NCBI GenBank assembly: GCA_020744425.1
Contig: JAGMUV010000006.1
Span: forward strand, 1,302,001-1,366,000
Length of the DNA stretch: 64,000 nt
Direction of reading: 5' to 3'
From: Dactylonectria macrodidyma
Lineage: Eukaryota > Ascomycota > Sordariomycetes > Hypocreales > Nectriaceae
Position numbers and translations under genes: made by a program. This document shows, one piece after another, positions 45,409 through 57,086 of this stretch. Position 1 is the stretch's first letter, and each line of letters begins with the position of its first letter. Below the pieces are notes generated by a model. It was not told where the DNA came from, searched no databases, and saw only the letters and a list, made by a program, of their open reading frames with translations.

Positions 45409-46786
45409 TCACACTGGGTTCCCTTCCTTGAGCATCTCAGCTACGTCAGGGTCGATGCCATCGTCTCCCCCTAGGTCTGGAAAGTCGTCGCCGTCGTCGA
45501 TACGGCGTCGCTTGTTAGCTCCGTTGATTGAGATGGGCAGTGACTGGTATGATGGCGCTAAGTTTGGGAGCGCCTCGACACCCTCTGTCACTTGTGTCTC
45601 CTGGTTTGTATGCTGAACCAATGCAGCAGGCTCAAACGTCTCCTCCTCCATAGCGGGTGGAGTGAAAGCCTCCATGGCAGGAGGAGTGAGAGCCTCCATC
45701 TCGGGTCTGTCGGGCTCTGGTGGTGTGTTTGCAGAGCCTGCCCCTCCAGGCTCACCGTTGCTCTCTGTGGGCCCAAGCGCACGCATGATAGCAAGTTCCA
45801 CCTGGTGCTTTTTTTCCTCAATCTCGCTCTTCCTGGCCAAGAGTTGCGCTTGAGCAGCGTTTTCTTCATCCAATGCAGCTCGATTGGCGCTGAGAAGCTT
45901 CTCTAGACCAGAGATGAGGCCTTCTCGTGCCTTCACACACTCCGCCACCGCGCTCTCCGCATTTGCAAGATTCTTGAGAAGGCCATTCAGGCGAGCGGCA
46001 TAGACTGGTGCCGATGGCACCGGAGTTGATGAATCGGTTTGTTTCTCGTATTCCTGATTTGCAGACGCAATGGTAGCCTTCAAGGGAACGCTCAACTTGC
46101 CAACACTTTGGTGCGCGGAAACAAGAGGAGCGAATTCTGACGGGATGGCCGGTGTTCCGCCGCCAAATGGTGACCCCCCGAAGCCTGGTTTCGCACTGCC
46201 TCGGGCTTTGTCTAAATCTATTGATGTTGTCAGCAATGGTGCGGAGAATGCATACGCTCTTGACAGACGAACCTCCAATGCGACCATCAATAGCGGCCTG
46301 AATTGGTGCTTCAAAAATTGATCTGTCCTTCCACACATCAACCACCCGCTTGAGCTTCGACTGGATATCAGTTGGAGCTCCTTTGTATGCGATGGAAATA
46401 GCTTCCGCCATAACAGGTGCGAATGCGATGATGAAGTCGTCCTTGTGACGAATCTTGGATTGCTGAGCCACCTCTGCACGATCAATGAACGTTAGCTGTG
46501 GCTAATTGCGTAGATGAAGAGACGAGCGACGCACCATTGGCGAGGTAGACAAGGCTCAAACGCTTTGTGCTCGATGAGTCCCTCAGGCGCTGCACCCAGA
46601 GTTGCACTGTTCGATCGGCATGTCTCCTGTGTGTTGGGTCAGTCATTCTGGGTCTGGCAGTTGCTTGACTTCGGTATACAGCTCTTACCTGTGAAACATG
46701 ATCCATTGGGCAGCTGTTGCAATGCTGTCGTGGCTCTCGTTGAGCGATGAGAGACGCGCCAGCACGGAATCATCGTTGTAAGCCAT
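45409..46786 (-). CDS. RTT103: RTT103-like RNA polymerase II CTD-interacting protein (CID domain)
   Basis: Four exons, 46786-46689, 46626-46535, 46473-46273 and 46217-45409, give 399 residues. Reading across junctions gives QWIMFHR-RHADRTVQLW, LVYLAN-EVAQQSKIRH and IDGRIG-DLDKARG. Residues 1-135 form the CID domain of the Rtt103/RPRD group (ARLSSLNESHDSIATAAQWI start). A helical coiled-coil segment (about 215-265) follows, then a Pro/Glu-rich tail with a tandem MEALTPPA/MEAFTPPA repeat. Near the C-terminus is a basic patch GANKRRRIDD. Family role: binds Ser2-phosphorylated RNA polymerase II CTD and recruits the Rat1/Rai1 torpedo for transcription termination. It is divergent from the clathrin light chain gene. 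Start choice is fixed by the conserved first block. Confidence 0.9.
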
Positions 46787-47455
46787 AGTTTGCGCCTGAC
46801 TGCCGGTGACTGAAAGCAGAAGAGATCCTCGCCGAATCCGCTTAGGTGGTCTCTAATTAATGGTGGATATGAATGTGGGAGTCAGAGCATTGGTTCTACG
46901 TCAAGTGCAGTTGCTGAGGTTGCCACCCAGATGGCCTGCAGCAGCTACGCAGCAGGGGAGTGGAAAAGCTTGTGTGCTGGCTCCCCTACTAAGCCAATCC
47001 AAAATAGACCCGTCCGGGTTCCCTTGGATTGGAGAGGCTTGCTGCAGGACTGTGTGAGACGGGGGAATTGAAGATTGCGACGGATTGAAACGATTCCTTT
47101 GATAAACAACAACGAAAGGTTGGACCATGGGAGCTTGGGGGAGTATCCAAGTAAACACCTGCTAGAAAAAAGACCACGGCTACTTGCATAGTTTGATGCA
47201 CTAATGCGGCATTGTTTGATATTACGCCCCGCCAAGGCAGCCACTTTCGGCTGGTTTCCTCTCACCGCCCGGCAGAATCCACCTCATCAGCTATGATGGT
47301 CTACCTGGCAGCACCTGAATAGGAGCATCGACAACACCAACTCTTATCACCAGTCGTTGATCAGAGCGAGCCACACGCACCAGATTTGTCTGTTGCCGAA
47401 ACCAACACAAGCGCGATCCTGATCTCAAATATCACACATACTTGCGCTCCCGAAA
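46787..47455. promoter_or_regulatory. Divergent promoter between RTT103 and clathrin light chain
   Basis: 669 bases between opposite start codons. No distinct element recognised. Confidence 0.5.
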
Positions 47456-48281
47456 ATGGCGGACCGATTCCCATCAATCGAGGACTTTGATTCCGGTGGT
47501 GAGTTGATGACGGCCAGGTAGACCCATCGGTCATGTAGCTGACCGAGAAACTCGAAGCGCAACCCGATATCAAGGATGCATCTGCTGATGCCTCGGCGGA
47601 CGACTTCCTCGCACGCGAGAAGGCTCTCCTCGGAGATGATGCGGTTCAGTTCGCGACCAGTGGCGATGCTGCTGCATTCGATTCCACTGGCGACCTCCTA
47701 GGCGAAAGTGGCAACACGGCGTCGACCTTCGAGTCTCAGTTCCCCGACCTGACTGGCCCTGACGCTGTAAGTTTTTATCCAGGAGCTTGGTGATGCACGA
47801 GCTAATAGAGCGGCGCATATAGGGCACCGGTCTCGCTCCCGGCGGAAACACCATCACTGGCCCTTCTGTCAACTACAACTCAGGATTCCAAGCTACGGCA
47901 GAGGAGGAGGAAGAGCCCGAGGTCATCAAGGCATGGCGCGAACGCCGGGACGCTCAGATTTCCAAGCGAGTTGAGCAGTTCGCCGCGCAGCGAGAGCAGA
48001 CCATTCAGGAGGCTCAGCAGAATATCGATGATTTCTACGAAAACTACAACGGAAAGAAAGAGAAGGGCATTGCACAAACGCGAAAGGAGGCTGAGCAGTT
48101 CCTGGCCAGCCGAGAGGATACCGTTTCTGGCGGCACAAGCTGGGATCGCATTGCTAAGCTGGTAGATGTCAGTGGCAAGGGCATCAAAGGCGGGGCAGCC
48201 GGCTCTGGCAAGGAGCGTTTCCGCGAGATGCTAATGAACCTGCGGAAGGATGAGAAGGCGCCTGGAGCCACGGGCTACTAA
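47456..48281 (+). CDS. CLC1: Clathrin light chain
   Basis: Three exons, 47456-47498, 47558-47766 and 47823-48281, give 236 residues. The first join gives IEDFDSG-AQPDIKDAS, the fungal clathrin light chain start; it needs the acceptor CTCGAAG (ending 47557), since the earlier TAG acceptor shifts the frame. Then come DDFLAREKALLGDDAVQF, a central heavy-chain-binding helix (EEPEVIKAWRERRDAQISKR, about 100 on), and a C-terminal segment SWDRIAKLVDVSGK. Light chains bind the proximal leg of clathrin heavy chain and regulate coat assembly on the trans-Golgi network, endosomes and plasma membrane. The AP-1 gamma-adaptin gene, a coat partner, lies about 11 kb downstream. It converges on COX7. Confidence 0.9.
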
Positions 48282-48595
48282 ATGTAGATCCTACTGGTCC
48301 GCATCATGCGGCCCCCCAGAGATCCAGCCAAGTGCAGAGCACACGCCGCTGGGTCTCTATGTCGGCGCACATAATTACCGACTCCCTCGTACTGTATTCT
48401 AGAATTTAGGAGTCAAGGTTGATAATGGCAATGAGTGTGGATATTAAACACGACTTTCAGGCGCACAACAAGGCATAAAGGTCAACGTCATTGAGGCTGT
48501 TGGGTTCTGAATTGCGGCCATCTATTGACACTCTACTAATCACTAACCACTCCATTCTCTTGCGGGCCATTAGTGACCTCGACCGACTCCATCGT
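48282..48595. other. Convergent intergenic region between CLC1 and COX7
   Basis: 314 bases with the two 3' untranslated regions. Nothing else is seen. Confidence 0.5.
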
Positions 48596-49058
48596 TTAGT
48601 CGGAACCGAAGTAGGTCTTGTAGCCGAGGACCTTGCGACCGGCACCGTACAGGCCAGCTATTATACTGTCAGAACCAAGCTTCACTTCCCCTTGTTGTCC
48701 AAGTAGTTGACGAATGTTCATAAACTCACCGGCAGCGGAGCCCCAGAGAATGATAAGGTACGGGGTCAGGATGTAGCGGCTGCGAGGGTTCTGTCGATTC
48801 GGTCAGCGAGAGCTTCCGGCGTTGATAGGGATATCAATTCGGCCATACGATCAACCAGAGGCGGGTGTGAGCATTGTAGGCAGCCTGGTAGGCGCGCTGG
48901 TACTGAGGCACCGGGTTCTTGGCGTTGATGAGACTGGAGAGTGTCAGCGACGTCCTCGTATGATGTGACGTTCGGGTTCGGCAATGAGGAATTGGCGTCT
49001 GGCGGGTTCGGTTGGACTGTCGCGGGCGACGGAACTGGATCAATTACACGTACCCCAT
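48596..49058 (-). CDS. COX7: Cytochrome c oxidase subunit 7-like protein, four tiny exons
   Basis: Exons 49058-49054, 48933-48849, 48790-48730 and 48657-48596 give 70 residues. Exon 1 is only 5 bases (ATGGG), so an open-frame scan misses the gene. Joined protein: MGLINAKNPVPQYQRAYQ, then TRLWLI-NPRSRYILTPYL, a single membrane helix (TPYLIILWGSAAAGLYGAG) and the end GRKVLGYKTYFGSD. Length, one membrane pass, the NPVP-QxYQ start and PRSR before the helix fit fungal Cox7, a nuclear-encoded subunit of complex IV in the inner mitochondrial membrane. All introns are GT-AG (58-120 bases) and the frames join exactly. Another small single-pass respiratory subunit is the main alternative. It shares its promoter region with a PPR-like gene. 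Confidence 0.8.
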
Positions 49059-49415
49059 TGTTGCTTCGATTGGAGAGATGCGCGAGGAGCTTCGGTGGTG
49101 AGGTTTTGGTGGGAATCGAGTGGTTAGTGAAGGATGTCGATGTCGGGTGGAAGAAATGAGGCCATAACTTGATTGGAGCCGGGATGGCGGAATGACTCAG
49201 CAAAGCTGTTGACGTCCTCGTTGGTTCAGGGCACGTGCAGCCTTTGCACCCCTGCTGCACCAGTGGTGTTCGAATTGCACAGATGAAATGTCCTCTCTTT
49301 TAAAGACTCGACGGCGGAATTTTAGGTGTCGGTAGTAGCAGTTCTATTAGGCTGTCATTTTCCTCTACCATTGATCCTATTTGGTCATGAGATTCTCTGC
49401 GCCGAATTGTATTCC
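49059..49415. promoter_or_regulatory. Short divergent promoter between COX7 and the PPR-like gene
   Basis: About 360 bases separate the two starts, both for proteins that are probably mitochondrial. CCAAT words on the minus strand lie at 49172-49176 and 49069-49073. Confidence 0.5.
49172..49176 (-). promoter_or_regulatory. CCAAT box, candidate HAP-complex site for COX7
   Basis: A CCAAT pentamer on the minus strand about 114 bases upstream of the COX7 start. The HAP/CCAAT-binding complex controls respiratory genes in fungi. A pentamer occurs often by chance. Confidence 0.35.
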
Positions 49416-52121
49416 ATGACGGCAATGCATCGGGCCTTGAGACGCATTCGATATTCTTCGTCTTCACCTCGCGGCCCATCCGATTCAGGCTGTCTCACCC
49501 CGACAGCAACTCTAGTTCACTTCTCAAATCCACCAAAACAACCCGCTCCTCTGTTGTTCTCATTTTCTTTTCTATCTTTTTCAGCTGGCCGCCTGTTTGG
49601 GTCTGGAGCCACCTTGCAAGGCGGGACCCAGAAGCCATGGAGTGTTGCACCTCCTAAAGAATCGTCACTTTCGCCGAAACCTCTGGAATCGAGCAAAGAT
49701 GAAGGGAGAGGGCAACGAGAGTTGCACCGAGGAGGTTCGCAGGATCCATCAACACGGCCTACAACATCGGGAATCCTGGGACAACACAATGCGCAGAATG
49801 CCGAACCTGACTTAGGACCCCGCGAAACATCTTTCCGGCAAGCCCACCAGAAAGACATGTGTTACAGCCATATCAGCGAAGGAGCATGGGGCCAGTTTCT
49901 AGAACTCCGTGAAAAGGGAGACTTCTCATCGATCATCGAGCCGTATGCCGACTCTTTGCGGAACAACATCTTGACGGCAGCATTGAGAGATTCGAACCGA
50001 ATGGAAGTGTTGTATGAGGTTGTGCAACACCTGAAGAACGAGCTAAAATTCGAATGGCCCGAGCTCTATACCAGAGTCCTTCACTCCTACCTTGGTCAAG
50101 CTAAATATACAACTGCGTATCTCTGGCATTTACGACTGATGCCAAATTTTACCCCCAAGACAAACGACTTCCATGCTCTATTGGTTAGCTTCGCAGTCAA
50201 CCCAGAACAGGAACTTCAGTTCATGATCATGAAACTCTATATATTGAGTTCTTCCCGAAGACTATACGACGACCTGATACCCGCCTTGTTTGAGCATGGA
50301 CAATCTCAAACGGCCAAATCATGGAGAAAGCAACTCGCTTTGTTTGGAGACTTTCCATCAACTTCAAGGTCGCGACCCTTCCTCCAGTTTTGTCAACATT
50401 ATTATCCTCTCTTACCATTGACGAGAGAAGAGCTGAGGGTGGTCAACCAAAATGATGTGGCTGCTGAAGGGGAACTGAGAGACCCCGCCACTCGAAATAC
50501 GAAAACGAAGGAGTCGAAGGGAATATACAGCGATTCCTTTGCAGCTCGGTGGTTTGCTAGTTCCTGGGCCTCTGTGGAGTTTGAAATCAATTTGCTGCAC
50601 AAGCTTGGCCTGCGAACGATTGGACCGCGATCGCTCCAGTCCCTGGCCCTTCGAGAGGAAACTGCCCAGGAAGTCGCAAGTCGCATTGCCCAGCTTGAGA
50701 CACTGGGAATTGGAATCGCACCATCGATGTACTGCAAGGCTCTAGTATCCTTTGCTAAAGGGCAACGGCAAGATCTCTTGACAGATCTCTTGCTCTGTGA
50801 TATTCACCCGGATGAATTCGATGATACTGAGACACGACGCATGCTCAGGGATGCGGCGAAGAGACAACAAGACTCGAAGCGACAACGATTGATCCAGGAG
50901 GTGGAATGGGCAACAAGTGGCCGGCGGGAGAAAGAAACCAATAACCCTCCACCTGATGACCTCAACCAAATCCTCGAAAGATCTCTGGCTCGAAAAGCCC
51001 TCGGAAAAGCGAGATTGATTCTTGACAAGATGGAATCACTGGACGTCAACCTCTCGCATGCTAACGCAGCCAATCTATTGGCACATATCTTTGAGAATCT
51101 GTGGTATTTCCCAAAGAAGAACCAACAGAGGCGCTTCGGCGCCGGCAGAGACCCAAATTTGGATAGAGCAATTCACATTATCCGGCAGGTAGCACGCCAT
51201 GATGTCGCCATTCCAATCAGATGCTGGCGGATCTTGCTGTACAATCTGGGCCGCCTTGGACGCTTTGACGAGCTCGAGGAGTTGAGTTATCAACTTGTCG
51301 AATTGTATGCTTCAGCTGCGGAAGGACTGTTCCCAGTCCACCAGGAAGATTTACCAGCAAAGCACAAATCGAAAGCTGCAAAAAAGACTTTATCGAATAG
51401 AACAGATTCTTTAGACGAAGATCTTAGCACAAGCGATGATGACCTAAATGGCTGGCGACACTTCTTCCCGGAGGACTTCTGGAGAAAAGAAATGGGCCTG
51501 AAACATACAGAAGTGGACGCCGCTGATAAACGGCCGTCGTCTAATCTGCACTCGCATGAGTCCAAGCAAGAGGCCACAACTGATGTGTCATACTATATAC
51601 CCACCGACCTTCCCCTTAATTTCCAGCAACACCCATTGGCACAACTGTTCGACCCATCACTACAACGAGCCCTTATCAGATGGGCCTATGACAAGAAGCT
51701 AACCTTGGAACCAAATTCTAGAGCACTGCTCGGAGTGCCGGAAGCAAGGGCAGCGGACTTTGACATCGCATGGGGAGTGCGCTTTCTTGCCAATCTTCGT
51801 GACAAGGGATTGCATATCGACAAGCAGGTACTCAAGAAGACGATAATCTCACGTTCCATCCTTGCTCAAATACCTGGACGACAGAGGCATCGAGCAAGAG
51901 ACGACCGAGAGCTCTCGCTGAGTAAGCTGAAGCGGTTGGTTGATGACGCCTGGGGCGCGGAGATTCTCCCACCCCTTCCGCGTTTTGTTCAGGAGATTGA
52001 GAACCGAAAGCCGAAGCTATGGGACCGCTATTCAAGGCTTATGACAGCGGCGTATGACCCCGAGGGGGACGAGGAGCAGTTGCTGGCCGAAGAGGCTCAA
52101 GACAGACTGCGTCAAGTCTAG
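49416..52121 (+). CDS. PPR-like mitochondrial helical-repeat protein
   Basis: A single open frame; from ATG 49416 it gives 901 residues (the frame extends 90 bases further up to another ATG at 49326). The N-terminus after MTAMHRALRRIRYSSSS is basic and Ser-rich, fitting a mitochondrial presequence. The body is rich in paired amphipathic helices of pentatricopeptide type, for example SMYCKALVSFAKGQRQDLL, ALGKARLILDKMESLDVNL and RCWRILLYNLGRLGRFDEL, but individual repeats are degenerate. Fungal proteins of this kind usually act in stability or translation of particular mitochondrial mRNAs; no target can be named. Codon use is less GC-ending than in its neighbours. It is divergent from COX7 and converges on TLG2. 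The start choice is uncertain. Confidence 0.75.
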   Translation: MTAMHRALRRIRYSSSSPRGPSDSGCLTPTATLVHFSNPPKQPAPLLFSFSFLSFSAGRLFGSGATLQGGTQKPWSVAPPKESSLSPKPLESSKDEGRGQRELHRGGSQDPSTRPTTSGILGQHNAQNAEPDLGPRETSFRQAHQKDMCYSHISEGAWGQFLELREKGDFSSIIEPYADSLRNNILTAALRDSNRMEVLYEVVQHLKNELKFEWPELYTRVLHSYLGQAKYTTAYLWHLRLMPNFTPKTNDFHALLVSFAVNPEQELQFMIMKLYILSSSRRLYDDLIPALFEHGQSQTAKSWRKQLALFGDFPSTSRSRPFLQFCQHYYPLLPLTREELRVVNQNDVAAEGELRDPATRNTKTKESKGIYSDSFAARWFASSWASVEFEINLLHKLGLRTIGPRSLQSLALREETAQEVASRIAQLETLGIGIAPSMYCKALVSFAKGQRQDLLTDLLLCDIHPDEFDDTETRRMLRDAAKRQQDSKRQRLIQEVEWATSGRREKETNNPPPDDLNQILERSLARKALGKARLILDKMESLDVNLSHANAANLLAHIFENLWYFPKKNQQRRFGAGRDPNLDRAIHIIRQVARHDVAIPIRCWRILLYNLGRLGRFDELEELSYQLVELYASAAEGLFPVHQEDLPAKHKSKAAKKTLSNRTDSLDEDLSTSDDDLNGWRHFFPEDFWRKEMGLKHTEVDAADKRPSSNLHSHESKQEATTDVSYYIPTDLPLNFQQHPLAQLFDPSLQRALIRWAYDKKLTLEPNSRALLGVPEARAADFDIAWGVRFLANLRDKGLHIDKQVLKKTIISRSILAQIPGRQRHRARDDRELSLSKLKRLVDDAWGAEILPPLPRFVQEIENRKPKLWDRYSRLMTAAYDPEGDEEQLLAEEAQDRLRQV

Positions 52122-52389
52122 TCACAAAGACATTAAGGCAGATTCAGGGATGTGTAATAGTATTAATAAAAACCGTGACTCCAATAACATCAATGACATG
52201 TCCTTCATCAAGCGCTTTACATTGTATTGGTACATGCATAGGAGGGGCTCTCTATGTTGAGAAGCTCGTTGCGCCTTTGTTTAACAGCAATTTCAACCCC
52301 CCGGTGACTGGGCGACCATCTTTGCTAAAAAGAAGAGGCCATAGGGGACGATGGTGGGTATCTTGGGCAGAGTCGATTCTTTGGACATT

Positions 52390-53590
52390 TCAATCGTGCT
52401 TCTTGGGCTTGATCATGAGCAGGATGAACAAGCCGGCGATGATCAGAACTAAGAGCAGGATGATCTTCCTCTTGGTAGACTTCCGTTGGTAGCCTGAAGC
52501 TACCTTGAGCTCCTTTTCGGCGGCCTTGACATCCGTGTTCATGCGCTCGACGTTATAGTCGATGCGGTCAAGCATTGTCCCTTGGTCAATGACCATGGTC
52601 TGGAGGTCGCGGAACAGGTCGGACAGATCGATAATACCCTGGGCGATATCCTCAATCTCTTGTTCACGATGTGCAATGGCGGCGTCGTTGGAGTGCAACA
52701 TCCTTTGCTGAGTGGCAGCCTGAAGCGTGGACTGAGAGAACGAGCGATCGGCGTCGGATTCCTGGAGAGAGGGATCGAAGTAGGAACTCCCTGGCAGTGG
52801 GGTGCTGGGTCCAGGAGTTGGGGAGGCGAGCCCGCCCATACCACGGAGCTCTAGATACAACAGTCAGAAAGAATCCCCTCAGAGGCATAATGGTGGAAAG
52901 GGAGACTTTACTCTTTAGGTACGCGCTCTGCTTCTTTCGAAAGCTGGCGCTGGCTTCCTGAACCCTTGTGGCTAAGGAGATCTGGATGTTCTTGGCCATG
53001 GTTTCCTCGGCCCGGCTGATGGTACCGGCCTGTTTGGACTCGCGCACCATCTGCTCGACTTGCTGTATACACCGGTGGCAGTCATGAAATCCCTTTGTAA
53101 TATCCTGAGTGAGTCTCTCTATCTGGGTCTCCTCGGCGCGCTTGGCGTCATCGTCGTTGAAGCCAGGTAGCACATGCTTTTGGTGAAGCTTCTCAAGGTT
53201 CTGGCTCTTGGTAGCGATGTTGGCAAGCAGGTCGGTGATCTCGTCGGAAACGTCGGCCCAGCGCGGGGGAAGAAGGTCCATCTCGATTACGGCGTCGCCA
53301 TCGTCGTCGAATGCGCCGGCGGACAGCAGGCCGCGGCGGTCTTCGTGCGCATAGCTACTGCTGGAGTAGACATCGGCCAAGGCACCGGCCCCCGATGCGG
53401 CGGCTCCGTAAGGTCTCCGCTGCGTGGGATGGTGCGCATACGACTGCCGATAGGAGATGTATCTTTGAAGCCGAAGAGAATCAGCAACGGGAACACAGGT
53501 AAGGTAGGTAGTCAATGGCGATGGGATGGGATCCTCGGAGCGTGGAAGAGCAGCCAGGCGAGCTTACAGGTTAGTGCGGTCTCGCCACAT
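52390..53590 (-). CDS. TLG2: t-SNARE TLG2 / syntaxin-16
   Basis: Exons 53590-53568, 53462-52912 and 52850-52390 give 344 residues. Joins read MWRDRTN-LYISYRQSY and QSAYLK-KLRGMGG, the fungal Tlg2 sequence. An N-terminal Habc-type helical domain (about 75-215) is followed by the SNARE motif (about 255-310: HREQEIEDIAQGIIDLSDLF...), with the zero-layer Gln in FRDLQTMV. A C-terminal membrane anchor (KIILLLVLIIAGLFILLMI) precedes a short lysine-rich tail. Family role: Qa-SNARE for fusion of endosome-derived vesicles with the trans-Golgi network, with Vps45. The first exon is 23 bases. Both introns end at normal AG sites, the first after AAAG. Identity is firm. Confidence 0.92.
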
Positions 53591-54629
53591 GGCGGACGCA
53601 GGCCGTGATCGTGGCGACCGTCAGGGTGAATAGAGACGAGAGGAGAGATGGTGTAAGTCAGTTCGCAGAGGGAGCGTCATGGGACGGTCGTGGTGGTATC
53701 GGGCGGCGTCATGGAGGAGCTTGGTGGAGGATGGATCGGATCGCGAACGGAGACAATTCGGAAGCGACTTGAGGCTGCTGGCTGGCTGGCTGGGGCTGCA
53801 TTACGACACACTGGCGAGATGTCGACAGGGGAGAGGACCCTCTAGAATGCCCACTAATACAAAGCACGTTGCTTGAGATTGAGCGCTGAGCAGCGAGCTG
53901 GTCTTGCTAACACGGGTAGTCAGGTACGTACCTCATAAGCCTCAGACTCCAAGGGATGGGTTTGGAAACGCAGGTTCCAACTGGTAAATGCTGGGGCTGG
54001 GGGTTTGGGGCTTGCAACTGGACGCCAGGAGAGGGCGCCAGGAGAGGAGGGAGCCGCACAGTGCCACTTCGAAACCAGCGGCATCAGCCACTACCCGGCA
54101 GTTCCCTCAGTGGGCTCATCCTCGCAAGCCTCGGTAATCCCCGTTACCATGTGAGGCCCCTGTGCCTCCCCATTTTCCCGTTCAATGCTCGCTACAGCCC
54201 CTGGAAGCAAGAAGTGGCTTGGCCGTGCGAATCACAGTGCGCCGTCTCCTGCTACTTCACAACTGACACCTGTACCTCTTTGGGTGTGGCTGGACTCCTG
54301 AAGCTTGTCTTGGTGCTGCCGTATGCCGTGTGCTGCTCAGTGGGTGGCCAGGGGCCTCAGTGGAGCGATTGCATACTGGGTGACTGGTTGCCTGCCTAAG
54401 GTACCTATCTCCGTCCCCTGAATAGATGCTTCCCACCCATTCGCCCCCCCTCAGACCCGTGCTGCTGTCCGGTCTGTGTTCAAAGTCCCCACGAAGCTCC
54501 TACCCGCGAAAAGGTCCGACTTTCTTGGCCAAGAACCCCGCGACCTCACAACTTATCCAAGTCATCCTCCTCCTGTGCGATCAACCACCAACACCTTACC
54601 TCTCACCTTTGCTAGCACCGCTGCCCAAC
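53591..54629. promoter_or_regulatory. Divergent region between TLG2 and calmodulin
   Basis: About 1 kb carrying both promoters. The 200 bases before the calmodulin start are rich in C and T on the plus strand, as is common for highly expressed fungal genes. No coding pattern is seen. Confidence 0.5.
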
Positions 54630-55652
<1,023 letters not shown>

Positions 55653-57086
55653 GGGATGAAACTTTGATACCCGAACAACCCAGCACTCGGCCGTGCCATT
55701 TTTGCACCCCCGCCGTCGACTGATGGAGAGGCGGGGTGGGTTGCTAGTGTGCAGGATGTCCGAGAGGCCACGGGAAATCTTGTGCTTTATAATGGCAAAA
55801 TTGCAAGCGATTCGGGAGGCATCTACGACTGGCTGGGTTGATGTTGTGAGGAATGGTTTGGTCTCCGTATTCACTTATTTCTCCTCCGTCCTGTTGTGCG
55901 ATGGCTGTATGGCCGCTCACGACAACAGAGCGATCTTTCAACTCGGGATCGAGCCCTCAATATTTGTGTGTGCACGCGCGCGCCTATGTGAGAAACCTTG
56001 TGCATGTGCCATATTTTGGAATGCGAGTCATCACCGATGACGAGTCGATCCAAATGGAGCTTCATCAGATCCCAGTGACTGGGCTGCGATAACACGGAGC
56101 ACTGTCGCGGCTGATGAGGGGCAGTAAGCGGTCAACAAAAGAGCTCATCAGCCCTACAGCCAGGGCATCGGCTTTTTAGGGGCGAGCCGCTGTTCAGCCG
56201 CCATGGTCAGGACGGAGCAGCAATCTGCCTTGTTTTCGTATTGATAGGATCCCAGCCTGGTTTAGCTGCTGACACTCTAGGACAACGATAGTCGTGGATG
56301 TAGGTAAGCGGCGGTTGTTGCGATCTGGCCTGAGAAACGACCAGCCTGCGCTACCTATGCTTTGCGTGTCTGCATCTTGTCAGCTCGCGACGGCGCTCTC
56401 CCGTCTCATGGAGGAAAATAACGAAGAGCATTCAGCCTCTGGCTAAGGACAAGACGTTCCCACCCAAGGCGGAGAGGGCCAGAAATAGGATGGTGCTAGG
56501 GGGAAATGGCACTGGGGAATAGCGCTGGGGTGCTGGGATTGTGGCCTGGAAAGCCGATGGGTTGGCCCATGCTCTTTCATTCCCTGCCATATTGGTGTCG
56601 TTGGCGTGTGAGCGCGTGGGAAGCGGAGGAGGCACAGCGGACGCGCTCTCGTATCAATGCTTGTACGTATCTGTAATCGATCACTCTCTGAGCTGGGGCT
56701 GCCGAAGTAGGTAAGGTACCTAAGGGAGGTATGTCCGGCCATTAGCAGTGGTGCACTTGCACGTGTTAGGTTATCCCTTCACTGTAATTTCATGGTCCCG
56801 TCCCAGCGAGCCCACTCAGCCACACTAGGACAGCGCAACACGAGGTGTTCCCTCACGCTTCCCCTCTGGGACTTTTACTATTAATTACCGTAGTCTCAAA
56901 AGGTTTGGGCCCAAGAGAGGGATGGCTGACGCCTCGACTTCTCCAACTCACCCAGTCTCACTCACCCTCACCAGCTGAACGCGCATTGCCAAATAACGGT
57001 CGACTGTTTGTGGGCTGAGATGTAAGCTATCCTGCCGCGTCTCACGAGTCTCTTCCACAGCCTCTCAGCCCTGTCCACCACTGCAA
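55653..57086. other. 1.4-kb intergenic region between calmodulin and the mannosidase
   Basis: Calmodulin 3' untranslated region and mannosidase promoter. A GGTAAGGTACCTAAGG word cluster is at about 56708-56724. No gene is seen. Confidence 0.5.

Noticed and set aside
49326..49415. Upstream ATG extension of the PPR-like protein
   Set aside because: It would bury the presequence-like MHRALRRIRYSSS behind a hydrophobic leader and invades the COX7 promoter; kept only as an alternative start.
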